DNA of 64,000 nucleotides from Fragilaria crotonensis (lineage: Eukaryota > Bacillariophyta > Fragilariophyceae > Fragilariales > Fragilariaceae), in assembly GCA_022925895.1 (NCBI GenBank), contig JAKSYS010000299.1, positions 1 through 64,000 on the forward strand, in the 5' to 3' direction. Every line of letters starts with the position of its first letter. Within the stretch, counting starts at the first letter, position 1. Shown here in pieces: positions 22,030 through 31,710 of this stretch. A program made the position numbers and the translations under genes. The notes under the pieces are model-generated. The model was not told the DNA's origin and did no database searches. It saw nothing but the letters and a program-made list of their open reading frames with translations.

Positions 22030-23301
22030 TTAATGATTTGCCTTGTATTCTCGCAGGATAGCACCAAAATTCTTAGCTCCCAGCTCAAGATCAGTCAACG
22101 GAAGGTCAGCAAAGCAAAGCCGACCGTACGGAGCACAATCAGCACCCCCAAAGTGATCACAGGAGACTCCTGGTAAAAACTTGACTCCGCGGTCCTGTGA
22201 GTATTGCGAAAAGTCAACCACATCGTCAACTGGCAACTCAATCCAAACAAAATACCCTCCACTAGGACGAACACAGACTCGGATATTTTCTTCGTGCAAG
22301 ATGTCACACAGAAGAGTGGCACGATGATGGTAGGCTGCTTGCAAGTTGGTCAACACTTGTGTGGCCAGCCCAGACTCGAGCACCAATCGCATGAGTTCCC
22401 CAACGAACGGTACACAACCGCCCTGACTCCGAATATATCCGTAGTTCTTCAGTTCCGCAATAATACGAGGTGGTGCTTCAATCCAGCCACATCGAATACC
22501 GGGGCAAAATATTTTGGTGAACGATGAGATCGAAACGCAGCAACCAACATTATCTTTTCCAGCGCTTGGAGAGTTGAACTCTGCCATTCTGGCAGGACGC
22601 GTCGTGCTCCAATCCAACAAGTGGTAGACTTCGTCGGCGATCACTATGAAACCATAGTCTTCCGCCAACTGCGCCAGTCGAATTCGATCCTCTACCGGTA
22701 TTGTCGATGCCGTCGGATTGTGATTTGTTGGTATGGTGTAGATCAATCGCGGCACTGGGAATTCACCGCTTTCCAATTTGGTCTCGAGTATAGCAACATC
22801 TAGTCGAAAGTCCTTCATAGGTAACGGTTGTAACTTTAGTCCATGATTTTCAAAAATGCGCCCGACCAAGAAGTAGGTTGGCACTTCGATTCCGACAATA
22901 TCTCCAGGCTCGGTCAATGTCGCACAGAGCAATTCAACTGCATGACTGACACCGTGTGTTGCGAAGAAATCGTTGGAACTGCACACCGGCGCATGCCCGT
23001 GATCGTCTCGTTCAGTGTGTTCAGCAAGAAAGAGCGACAGCTGCTGTCGAAACAGATTGCTGCCATTATCTTGATCTTGACTTGGATATGGCAAACAGGA
23101 TTGAAAGTTGCCTTGTTCCCGTAGGAGAATCAATGCTTCCTTCATCGCATCGATGGGAAGCAAGGACGGGTTAGGATGCCCTCGAGCAAAGTTAATCAAC
23201 ATGGGAGTGAGATCCTCGCGACACCACTGATGATGAATTCCTATGTGAGAGTTTGGTTGGCCACAAATCCAACATTCGCTGCTGATTGGTGTTGTGGTCA
23301 T
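22030..23301 (-). CDS. PLP-dependent aminotransferase, class I/II fold
   Basis: A 423-residue protein from the ATG at 23301. Seen in order: an N-terminal FARGHPNPSLLPIDAM like that of 2-aminoadipate/aromatic aminotransferases, the cofactor-site ATHGVSHAVELLCATL, VPTYFLVGRIFENHG, IYTIPTNHNPTAS with the conserved Asn, ADEVYHLLDW with the PLP-ring Asp, the Schiff-base Lys in SISSFTKIFCPGIRCGW, and PSGGYFVWIELP near the C-terminus. It most resembles the LysN/ARO8-like and GntR-MocR aminotransferase domains (2-aminoadipate or broad-range). No targeting peptide is visible, so it is probably cytosolic. Substrate uncertain. A Cys pair in SSECWICGQ near the N-terminus is unusual but may be incidental. 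Confidence 0.85.
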   Translation of the reverse strand: MTTTPISSECWICGQPNSHIGIHHQWCREDLTPMLINFARGHPNPSLLPIDAMKEALILLREQGNFQSCLPYPSQDQDNGSNLFRQQLSLFLAEHTERDDHGHAPVCSSNDFFATHGVSHAVELLCATLTEPGDIVGIEVPTYFLVGRIFENHGLKLQPLPMKDFRLDVAILETKLESGEFPVPRLIYTIPTNHNPTASTIPVEDRIRLAQLAEDYGFIVIADEVYHLLDWSTTRPARMAEFNSPSAGKDNVGCCVSISSFTKIFCPGIRCGWIEAPPRIIAELKNYGYIRSQGGCVPFVGELMRLVLESGLATQVLTNLQAAYHHRATLLCDILHEENIRVCVRPSGGYFVWIELPVDDVVDFSQYSQDRGVKFLPGVSCDHFGGADCAPYGRLCFADLPLTDLELGAKNFGAILREYKANH

Positions 23302-23432
23302 GGCAACATCGGTTCGAGCGTCCGAATTGCAGATATATCAAACGCGCCATCGAGCAATCAGCTACTCGTGTACTGGTATGACATACCGGTCATGCCAGTC
23401 ACGTGGTTTAAGTGTTTATGTGTCGTCCGAGC

Positions 23433-23521
23433 TGTAAGGCTCTGATGAACGCTACCGTGTTGTACACAATATCGTTGCTAGTAGAGTGATTACAGTACCG
23501 TTATCTACTGTATCCCTCTCA
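23433..23521 (-). repeat. 3' LTR of element B
   Basis: An 89-bp terminal repeat identical to 31037-31125. On the minus strand it begins TGAGAGGG and ends CTTACA. It is preceded by the polypurine tract and followed by the target duplication CGAGC. Confidence 0.92.
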
Positions 23522-26500
23522 CCCCCCCATGCTCTCAGACACCATTGCCAGAAAATGATTGCATTGGGACAATGATACGGGCAAATTGTGTCGGGGAGCA
23601 GAAAGAGATTGCTGTGCCTTGCCTGATGACAGCACTGGGGCAAGGTGGGGATATGCATCCGTAGCGTATGTGGGCGGAATGCGACCCATGTAGACATCCG
23701 CATGCTGGTGGAATTTAATCCTACCCGTCGGTTTTGTCAGCGAATCACTAAGGTTCTTATCCGTCCGGATAGGTACTGCCATGATTTGGCGAGACGCACT
23801 CCACTCCAGTAAAGCGAAGAAACGTATGTCCACGTGCCTTGTTCGTTTTGTTGGTGCCTGTGCATTAATCATAAAAATCGCTCCGGAATTATCCACGTGA
23901 AGATCGGTCGGACCATCTACCAGTAAGCCCAAATCCATTAAAATTGAACGAACGTACAGGATCATTTTGCCAGTGTCTGCCGCGCTCACAAACTCTGCTT
24001 CCGTACTTGACAAGGCGACAGCTTGCTGAAATTTGGTTTTGTATACGACAGCCGCGCCCGACAGCATGATAACCATACCACTGACCGACCGGCGATGCGA
24101 CACATCCGAACCCCAGTCAGAATCGGAGTAACCAATCGGAGTCATCGCAATCGATGGGATTGGGGTCAGCGCATTCTGTTCGTGAGAATATGGTGTCGGT
24201 AACGGCTCATCTGGCAAGTCCATACGTGGTTTCGTTCGCCAGAAGATAAGGCCATCAGTCCTGGTGTTGTTCAGGAATGCAAAAACCGCCTTAACAGCCA
24301 AGTAGTGGATAGCCGCTGGATTGTTGTTATACTGCGACAGCTTGGTGGTCGCCATTGAGATTTCGGGGCGTGCAATGACCAGCGCATATATGAGTTCCCC
24401 AATAGATGTCCGGTAAGAAAAACCTGCTTGTGTTTGAACAGCTTTCTGTTCCTCTGCCGTCTGCGGCCGCTCAGCCAGTTCCAATTGCCGATGATATTTG
24501 GAATCGCTGCGCATAGGCAAGGGTTGAGTGGATGCTGTAAGATCCAACCAATCGTGATGGCGAAGAATTTTGAGAAGATAATCCTCGCAGTGTATCTTGA
24601 TATACCACCGTGTCTGCAGGACATTTGTGCCATTAAACTTTTGAATAATACCAAGGTCATTCAAGGGTGCCTTAAGATGCGTTCCAATCTCCTGGATGAT
24701 CTCCATACATGCCACTTGATCATCCGCTGACACTGAGAAATCATCAACTTGACGCAGCAACAGTTGCAATTGAGAAGTAACAGGGTGTAGACGGCTATAC
24801 AAGCACTTTTCATGTGTAGTGGCGGTGAAATGCAGGTTTTCCACCAAAATTTTGTGGATGTGCTGTTCCCATAGGCGTGGTGATTCTGGATGACCTTGCA
24901 ACGCATTATTAACTGGAAGGACATAGTTCTTTGGAATAGGTGAACGCCCTTTACACTCCGTCCACCAAGTGCGAAATTGCTCGTCTATCCTCATATAGAA
25001 TCGTTGCAATGGTGGTGGCGCTTCTGCAAAAGCATTTCCTGCATCTGCACCCATTGCTAATAAACACCTACTTGCCGTCAGTGCCCAATATATACGACTA
25101 GCCGGTTGCTCCACGCAGGTAGCGTACGTCTCCGCGAGTGTAACAGCCTTCCCAAATCGTTTCCCTCCATTACAAGTGCCTCGTGCCTTATAGATGGGAT
25201 TGCCCGTGAGTGGACAAACCTTTAAGAGGTAATCCCAAACAAATGGCAACACTGTGGCACCATCCGGCCATGGAATCGGATCGCCAAACATATTTTGGAG
25301 TTCGTATTTGTCCAACTGATTCCATTCTCCGCGTAGCCATTGTTCAAAGTCATCTTGTAGTTTGAGTTTTGCCCTCGTGACATTCATTACCGCAGGCAAA
25401 CGATCAGGCATCTGTGGGAACGCGGGTGAGGGTAATTCAGGAGATATCAATAATTCGTGCACATGTCGTAATTGGTCATAATGCATTTGTGGGACTTCCA
25501 AATCCGGCTGTACTCTCGGTTCGATTTTGGCAAACACAAAATCCACATGTGAAGTTTGGGCTTGGCGTTGATGGGATATCACCCGTCGCACCTCTTGAAT
25601 CGTATGTACTCGTTGTCCCTGGATATGAGTCAATATGGCATGCCGTAAATTCCTTCGCCAACTCGGTAATCGGCTTGCCTGAGTGCCCTCCTGACAATCT
25701 TGAAGATACACATTACGATTATCGGCATCCTCTACCAAGAGAAAACCCATTGTCGGCAGGTTATTCATCTTGAGACGAATACTGGATGGTGTTCGATACA
25801 TATTGGTATCAGTCCGTAAGTGCAAAATAGCTTCCAAGTCCTGCTGGGAAGTGGAAAGTGTATGAAACAGTGATGCTGCTTGTGCCGTGTATGATGTTGC
25901 CGTTGGCTCACGAACGTCTTGATTCACATCCAAAGCATCAAGAGGAAGTGGTGCTACACCTCCTTCCTCGTGAAGGAACAAAATGTGCTCCTTTGGCGGA
26001 CCAGTACGCTGCACTAACGCAGGGTCAATTGTCTTTAAAACCTGTTGTGCTCCAGGTGGCCTATCGGTACTACCAAAATGGAATTCATCGATGGTGCAGT
26101 GACGTGCGGTCTTATCGCGATGCGTGACATCATCATAGTACACCAAATTTCGATCCGTTGATGTGAACCGCAAGAACCGACCATCATAGTAATGGGGATC
26201 TCCTTTTGTTGGTCTGGGACCACTCTTCTTCACGATGACTCTGGACCCGAATGCCCGCATGTGTTTGATATCAGCCCGTTTGCCCGTCCATGCATTATAT
26301 GGAACATCCTCAATCGTTTCATGATAAAGGCGATTATAAATGTACGCCGAATATACCATGGCATCCGCCCAGAATATAATGGACATCTGTGCGGAGTATA
26401 ACAAACAACGTGTCATTTCGCCCAGGGTTCTGTGCGGACGCTCGGCGATGCCATTTTGCGCCGAGGTATCCGTTGCCGTTTTCTCCAGAACATATCCATG

Positions 26501-29113
26501 GGTGAGCAATAAGCGCCGAAATGGACCTGATTCCGCCAGAGACCCTTCACCATCTGTGCGCATAATCTTAGTGGCCGTTGAACGTAAGCCATGCGTGCGC
26601 AGAAAAAGATCAATCAAATCCAGATTGACAGAACGGGACCTCAAAGGGAAAACCCATATGTATCTGGTGGCTCTGTCCACAATGAGTAAGTAACAGACAA
26701 ATCCCTGCCGACTCTCCACTAGTTTTGGTTGCGGTTCCGCACACCGATCGTACACCTCCTGCAGATTTCGCGGTCCCCGAAAGAAACCAATATCCATTTG
26801 AAACATCTGGCCTGGGACAAGTTGGGAAGTCGTCACATTGTGGCCTTTTGGTGCACGTTTGAGCTTTGCAATATCACACGCCCGACATCTGATAACCGAC
26901 GGGATCTTGGTTGTAAATGGAGGGATCCCATCGACAAGGGGTTGCGTCTTTCTGAGTTTGGTTTCCGATGGATGACCCATGCGTTGATGCCAGATTTCGT
27001 ACTGCAGAATTGCCTGGTCTGTACTATGAAGATGGGTGGTCATACGCCGCAGCGCCACCGAACATTCCTTTGTCGCACATGGTACTGCCATCATTGGAAC
27101 CGACATATATGACGTGAAGCCATCAAGGGGATCAGCGGAGGTAAAGTCATCCGGCAAATCAACCGATATCCGTGCAATCTTTGCGGTGGATATCCTACCG
27201 TCCCTGGAAGCGTCTGCTGCAGTCAATTGGTTGTCAAGCTTTGCGGTGGATATCCTACCGTCCCTGGAAGCGTCTGCTGCAGTCAATTGGTCATCCATCC
27301 TTGGCAAAGGCCTCGTGCTCTCCAACTTCTCCGGTTCCGATGGAGTAGATGGCACAAATTTCATATTCTGGATGAAGTACACCCCTTTTGAGCGAACCGT
27401 CGGGTACCGTGAGACAATTCGTTGTTCCTTATTGTAAAAGGTGATCCAGCCACCCTGACTGCTCGGCACCGCCTCCTGTGTCCACTTATGGATTCGCGGA
27501 TGTGTTTGCGCATGATGCTCCAGACTGAATATTGTACCAGTGATGGTAGGAGCATACACAAACAAGATTCGATCAACCGTCTGTGTGGCATCGTTATGAA
27601 CATGAGCATACCCTTCACCAGCAGCCTTTGTCACTGTACCATCATAGCCAGTTATCTCGTATTTTGTGGTAGTGGTGAAATTGTGTAAAATCTCTTTAAT
27701 GCCAGTGGCACTCACCGATGCCCCAGTATCCGCAAGATCCCGCTGCTGAATTGTCGTGACCGAGAGTGTAATACATCCTGACCTATGCGTCTCCGAATCC
27801 AACCCTGCTACATCCGAAAGACACTCATGACGTTCCTGTCGTATATCTTCGATGAGAGGTAACTTTACTACTTGTACCGCTGCACAAATATCATCAAATT
27901 CCAGGTACTCGTCTGACGGATGCGTTGCATGTACATGGAAAATGTTCCCATCGTATTCTGGCTCCTCTCTTGTATAACTGCATAAGGAGTCTGTTAGATG
28001 CTCAATCAACCCATTAAGTTCGTCCGTTTCTTGTGTACCTAAATGACCATACACAGCATGGACAAGCATCTCATTCATGGTTTGGCGATTTGCTGGGTGT
28101 TGCTTTTCTTTATACCGCTGCATCGTTGTTTGAGCCATCCCTGAGTTTTCTTTAATATAGTTGAGGCATGCCGCAACTTTGGGCAGCACTCTACAATCGC
28201 CCACCTCGTGTCCATATGTATAGCAAGCTGCACATTGAGTATCTTTTGGTTGCCGAGGAAACCGGGTCCCACCACGTTGCTGTATCGTGCCTCGGCGCTG
28301 CGGGGTTGTGCGTTCTGTCTGAACCGGACTACTATGCTGTTCCCCTGGCACCATCGGCGATGCCCGAGTAACGTATAGACGGGCTGGCATCGGCTGCCTT
28401 GTCCCCATTGCGGGATTCTGTACTGTTACTGCCGGATGTGAAGCTAGCAGTATGGGCAAGTTAGCAAGATGAAACCTGGTGGGGAATGGTCCTGTTTTGG
28501 AGTATTGATCCAGGTCATGAATTAACTGCGCTGCCGCCGAGGTAAACACTGCTACTTGACGCATGCCCTGCAAGAACATCAAAGCTTGTTCCCGTGGTGT
28601 ATACATGCGTTCAAACTTCTCCTGATATTGAAAGAATTCATCCAACTGTGAGGCATACTCGTACGGGTGTGCAGTTGAGTCCACCGGAGGCGGTGTGCTG
28701 AGTTGGCTGATGTCCTTTGCATCTGTCATCAAAGTGGCGGCCAATAATCCCTTGAGCATTGTGTATCCATCTCGTGTGCGGCTATACATGCTGAGCAACC
28801 CTTCAAACCGTTGATCCGATGAGTCCAACACCTGATCTTCCTCCAAACGAGCATAAATGGCTGTAGTGTACTTTGTATACAACTGAGACGATGGATCCAA
28901 TGTATCCGGATAGAGTGTTGTATCAGGATCATCTAGATGAACAATCCGTAGTTGGTCAAATGCCTTGATTGGCACCCGGTATTGATGGAGGAAGTCCGCA
29001 AATGCATTGTAGAACTTGATTACTGCCTTCCTATCACTGGATCGCAACATGGTGGGTGTATGTGTGTTTCTGAGCTTGAACAAGTAGTGGTCGGCTGCTT
29101 CCTGGTCCGCCAA
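23519..29113 (-). CDS. Gag-Pol polyprotein of element B
   Basis: One frame of 1864 residues. The N-terminal 250 residues are Gag-like (helical, capsid-type), followed by a zinc knuckle CAACYTYGHEVGDC, an aspartic protease LADTGASVSA, the integrase HHCC finger (HQRMGHPSE ... CRACDIAK) and catalytic core, the reverse transcriptase with a QVDDFSVSA box, and RNase H (GYSDSDWGSD ... LSSTEAEFVSAA). This is the Ty1/Copia order, with integrase before reverse transcriptase. The stop codon lies at the edge of the 3' LTR. A 20-residue segment is repeated in tandem between protease and integrase (about 27180-27291). The frame looks whole. Confidence 0.9.
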   Translation of the reverse strand: MADQEAADHYLFKLRNTHTPTMLRSSDRKAVIKFYNAFADFLHQYRVPIKAFDQLRIVHLDDPDTTLYPDTLDPSSQLYTKYTTAIYARLEEDQVLDSSDQRFEGLLSMYSRTRDGYTMLKGLLAATLMTDAKDISQLSTPPPVDSTAHPYEYASQLDEFFQYQEKFERMYTPREQALMFLQGMRQVAVFTSAAAQLIHDLDQYSKTGPFPTRFHLANLPILLASHPAVTVQNPAMGTRQPMPARLYVTRASPMVPGEQHSSPVQTERTTPQRRGTIQQRGGTRFPRQPKDTQCAACYTYGHEVGDCRVLPKVAACLNYIKENSGMAQTTMQRYKEKQHPANRQTMNEMLVHAVYGHLGTQETDELNGLIEHLTDSLCSYTREEPEYDGNIFHVHATHPSDEYLEFDDICAAVQVVKLPLIEDIRQERHECLSDVAGLDSETHRSGCITLSVTTIQQRDLADTGASVSATGIKEILHNFTTTTKYEITGYDGTVTKAAGEGYAHVHNDATQTVDRILFVYAPTITGTIFSLEHHAQTHPRIHKWTQEAVPSSQGGWITFYNKEQRIVSRYPTVRSKGVYFIQNMKFVPSTPSEPEKLESTRPLPRMDDQLTAADASRDGRISTAKLDNQLTAADASRDGRISTAKIARISVDLPDDFTSADPLDGFTSYMSVPMMAVPCATKECSVALRRMTTHLHSTDQAILQYEIWHQRMGHPSETKLRKTQPLVDGIPPFTTKIPSVIRCRACDIAKLKRAPKGHNVTTSQLVPGQMFQMDIGFFRGPRNLQEVYDRCAEPQPKLVESRQGFVCYLLIVDRATRYIWVFPLRSRSVNLDLIDLFLRTHGLRSTATKIMRTDGEGSLAESGPFRRLLLTHGYVLEKTATDTSAQNGIAERPHRTLGEMTRCLLYSAQMSIIFWADAMVYSAYIYNRLYHETIEDVPYNAWTGKRADIKHMRAFGSRVIVKKSGPRPTKGDPHYYDGRFLRFTSTDRNLVYYDDVTHRDKTARHCTIDEFHFGSTDRPPGAQQVLKTIDPALVQRTGPPKEHILFLHEEGGVAPLPLDALDVNQDVREPTATSYTAQAASLFHTLSTSQQDLEAILHLRTDTNMYRTPSSIRLKMNNLPTMGFLLVEDADNRNVYLQDCQEGTQASRLPSWRRNLRHAILTHIQGQRVHTIQEVRRVISHQRQAQTSHVDFVFAKIEPRVQPDLEVPQMHYDQLRHVHELLISPELPSPAFPQMPDRLPAVMNVTRAKLKLQDDFEQWLRGEWNQLDKYELQNMFGDPIPWPDGATVLPFVWDYLLKVCPLTGNPIYKARGTCNGGKRFGKAVTLAETYATCVEQPASRIYWALTASRCLLAMGADAGNAFAEAPPPLQRFYMRIDEQFRTWWTECKGRSPIPKNYVLPVNNALQGHPESPRLWEQHIHKILVENLHFTATTHEKCLYSRLHPVTSQLQLLLRQVDDFSVSADDQVACMEIIQEIGTHLKAPLNDLGIIQKFNGTNVLQTRWYIKIHCEDYLLKILRHHDWLDLTASTQPLPMRSDSKYHRQLELAERPQTAEEQKAVQTQAGFSYRTSIGELIYALVIARPEISMATTKLSQYNNNPAAIHYLAVKAVFAFLNNTRTDGLIFWRTKPRMDLPDEPLPTPYSHEQNALTPIPSIAMTPIGYSDSDWGSDVSHRRSVSGMVIMLSGAAVVYKTKFQQAVALSSTEAEFVSAADTGKMILYVRSILMDLGLLVDGPTDLHVDNSGAIFMINAQAPTKRTRHVDIRFFALLEWSASRQIMAVPIRTDKNLSDSLTKPTGRIKFHQHADVYMGRIPPTYATDAYPHLAPVLSSGKAQQSLSAPRHNLPVSLSQCNHFLAMVSESMGG

Positions 29114-29166
29114 CTGTGGTGTTGGTGATCCTCTGGGCTGTCTCGCCTGCTCCGTAGGAGTTGGAG

Positions 29167-30819
29167 CTAAGTCAATATTACCCCATCTTTACTGTAAGTA
29201 ACAGGTGAAGGCACATCTGTGCGAGACAATGGTGGACTCTTATTCTGTGCTGGGGCAGGATTAGGTGGTAATGGGATCTGCGGCAGTTCCTCCTCCTCAA
29301 TAGGGACACCACCTCTGTCTTCCAAGATACCATCCTGTAGGCGCCCAAGTACCTCCTGACGTATACGCTCAGCTTCACCCGTAAAGTTATCCAGTTGCTC
29401 GGCCATGTCGGCTGTACGTTGGTCACAGAAATCCTGGATACTGTTCTTGTGTTCCACTACTTGCTTGGCTGTCACCCGATGGAAATGAGCGAGGGCATCC
29501 TCCATAGCAATCTGAACCTCCTGCTGTGTGCGTTCCATCCGGAGTCGATGTCTCTCCATTGCCGCATTCTCCAATGCACGTGAATGTTCATTCATAGTGT
29601 CCACTGCCGTTTCCATAAGAACAGCATATCGATTTGATGGGGTTGTCGATGATATGGATTGCCTGTCCATCGGATGAGTGCGTTGCTGTGCCGGGGAAGC
29701 AAAGCGCTGTCCTGCAACTGGGATGAAACCATCATTATCTGCCTGAGGTGTGGCTGTTTGATGGTGGCGGCGTGTTCTGGCAGGGGATGTGGGCGTATCA
29801 CCCGGCAATGTGTGGGGCTTTTCCCCCGGCTGCGTTTGTCCTGACTGTTTCTTAGGCTCCGACGTTGGCGCCTCTGGCGTTGTCAAATCAATTGTGATGG
29901 GTCGTAATGTGGCTGGAGAGTGCTCCTCATACCAGTCGGAGTGAGCTTGGAGCTCCTGCACCATCTCCTGCAATCGAAATGAAAGAGGGGCCGATGTCGT
30001 ACGTCCTGTATAAGGATTGTACTTCTGTACCGGAGATGTCAACCAGGCTGATGAAGGGGACTCTCCCGGTGGTGGTGCCACAGCTGTTGCCGCAGAGATA
30101 AGTGGGGGGCTATATTCCGTATCGGGTATATCTGTGTCCTCTGGATCCGTCTCTGGGGGGGGCCCAGCTACCTTAGTCCCATCCTTGTCGGATTCTTCAT
30201 CCTCCGCAGCAACATTCGCACCTTGTCCTGATATCTCCTCGTCAGAGTCCTCCACATTTTCTGCTGCCTGCTCCATCGTACTGGTGTCGGTATCTTCCTT
30301 CTCACTATTCTCCTCCTCCGCATCTTCATGCATCCCTGGTTTAGCTCCTGTCCTATCATCTCGGAACTGTTGGTCTTGCCAAGCAGTGAGACCTGTCAGA
30401 GTGAAATCATTCCAGTACATCCAAGTTCTGGTTGCGGGGTCATACTTCAAGAATGGGGCCTCCAGTTCTGCCATCCTAGCCCGGACCTTGCGTAGTACTG
30501 GCACCAAATGAAGTTGGGTTTTAACTATCTCGGCTTCACGAAACAAATACTTGTACAGTGCCACATTATCCACCTCGTCTGTCTCTTGAAGGTGTTTAAC
30601 CATTGCCTGCATCATCCGCTTCTCATCATTGTTTCCCGTAGGAGTTTTCCACCTTGGGAGGTTCAGACCTTGTTTAGCCACAATCCGGGCACTAGTACGT
30701 GTGGCCCGGGGCTGCACAACGCCTATCTTTGATTTGTCCATACCCGCCGCAAGCTTCATCTTTCCAAACACGGGCTCTGTCTTGTCTTGCACCTTTGAGA
30801 AGATATAATCCACGTGCAA
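29167..30819 (-). CDS. Additional upstream ORF of element B, unknown function
   Basis: A 550-residue frame between the 5' LTR and Gag-Pol, in a different phase from it. The N-terminal third is basic (RATRTSARIVAKQG), the middle strongly acidic (EENSEKEDTDTSTMEQ and similar), then a Pro/Thr-rich linker and a C-terminal coiled coil (MERHRLRMERTQQEVQIA). It has no zinc knuckle or enzyme motif. Since the next frame already begins with a Gag-like domain, this is an extra protein rather than the gag gene itself. Its function is unknown to me. Confidence 0.7.
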   Translation of the reverse strand: MHVDYIFSKVQDKTEPVFGKMKLAAGMDKSKIGVVQPRATRTSARIVAKQGLNLPRWKTPTGNNDEKRMMQAMVKHLQETDEVDNVALYKYLFREAEIVKTQLHLVPVLRKVRARMAELEAPFLKYDPATRTWMYWNDFTLTGLTAWQDQQFRDDRTGAKPGMHEDAEEENSEKEDTDTSTMEQAAENVEDSDEEISGQGANVAAEDEESDKDGTKVAGPPPETDPEDTDIPDTEYSPPLISAATAVAPPPGESPSSAWLTSPVQKYNPYTGRTTSAPLSFRLQEMVQELQAHSDWYEEHSPATLRPITIDLTTPEAPTSEPKKQSGQTQPGEKPHTLPGDTPTSPARTRRHHQTATPQADNDGFIPVAGQRFASPAQQRTHPMDRQSISSTTPSNRYAVLMETAVDTMNEHSRALENAAMERHRLRMERTQQEVQIAMEDALAHFHRVTAKQVVEHKNSIQDFCDQRTADMAEQLDNFTGEAERIRQEVLGRLQDGILEDRGGVPIEEEELPQIPLPPNPAPAQNKSPPLSRTDVPSPVTYSKDGVILT

Positions 30820-31036
30820 CCTCGTGTTTACGTACGTGTGTTTTTCTGAATACCACGTGCCACAGCAAATTCACGTAGGTCGTTTGTCGAAATTCAACAA
30901 TGACCCCTCAAATCCCGATCCACCTCGTTGCAGCCAAATCAGGAGCGATTCGCCGTAACTTTGCAATCAGTGATGAGACGTTAAGACCCCTCACCGCACT
31001 AATGTGTTGAAGAAACAATCGTTGGGCTCAATAACC

Positions 31037-31125
31037 TGTAAGGCTCTGATGAACGCTACCGTGTTGTACACAATATCGTTGCTAGTAGAGTGATTACAGT
31101 ACCGTTATCTACTGTATCCCTCTCA
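31037..31125 (-). repeat. 5' LTR of element B
   Basis: An 89-bp repeat identical to 23433-23521, next to the target duplication CGAGC at 31126-31130. The adjoining internal sequence (minus strand GGTTATTGAGCCCAACG) resembles the complement of an initiator tRNA-Met anticodon arm apart from one extra base, as in Copia elements primed by a half-tRNA. This primer reading is weak. Confidence 0.9.
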
Positions 31126-31710
31126 CGAGCCTCCGAGTACTGGAGCTACAGTACTATGCTGTTTTCTAATAGTAGTCCAGCCAGTAGCAGTACGGTACCT
31201 TTTATTCCAAGTGTACGAGTACTTGTATGATAGTCAAATGCTCGTCTACGAGTACCAGGTACCTGGTACGGAGTACATCAGTACTCAGTACAGGTACTGT
31301 ACCTGGTACAATGTACGCATATTATGTGTACAGTGTACAGGTTTCACTTTTCTCCCGAACAATCTGTTGGACCACTATGTTTGGTACTGTATTTAGTACT
31401 GCAGTACCGGTACAGAGCTCCAAATGGAGAGAGTTGGACACTTCGCCCTCTTATCACACTCCATTACTCCCGCTGCCTTCCCCTATCAGCATAGGCCTAA
31501 CCTGCAATGATAATAAAAAGAAGCGTCCTCCCATTTCCGTTAAGGCGCCTTCGTCGTCAAACGCTTTAGTTTCCCCAAAACGCATCGAAATACATCGCAG
31601 AAGAAACTATCCAATCTGCAGACAAACATTCCTCGCTGCCACGAAGATCTTTTTCTTGCAAGCTTGGTCGATGCGTTCTTTGTCATAAAGTGTGCGAAAT
31701 GGTAATCTCA
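31126..31710. other. GTAC-palindrome-rich intergenic stretch
   Basis: No gene is seen. About 31130-31420 is crowded with GTAC-centred palindromes (GGTACC, AGTACT, TGTACA, ACCTGGTA words). The remainder is the 3' flank of the pICln gene. Confidence 0.5.

Larger units (their letters stand above)
23433..31125 (-). mobile_element. Copia-type LTR retroelement B (CoDi-like), looks whole
   Basis: A 7.7-kb element on the minus strand, bounded by two identical 89-bp direct repeats (TG...CA ends) and flanked by a perfect 5-bp target duplication CGAGC (23428-23432 and 31126-31130). A G-rich polypurine tract lies just inside the 3' LTR (about 23522-23530). Inside are an upstream ORF and a long Gag-Pol frame in the Copia order: zinc knuckle, protease, integrase, reverse transcriptase, RNase H. 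Both frames are open and I see no break. Identical LTRs mean very recent insertion on an evolutionary scale, though 89 bp gives little resolution. Confidence 0.92.

Noticed and set aside
31200-31420. Copper response elements (GTAC cores)
   Set aside because: The density is too high and too widespread to be specific regulatory sites; no matching factor is shown.
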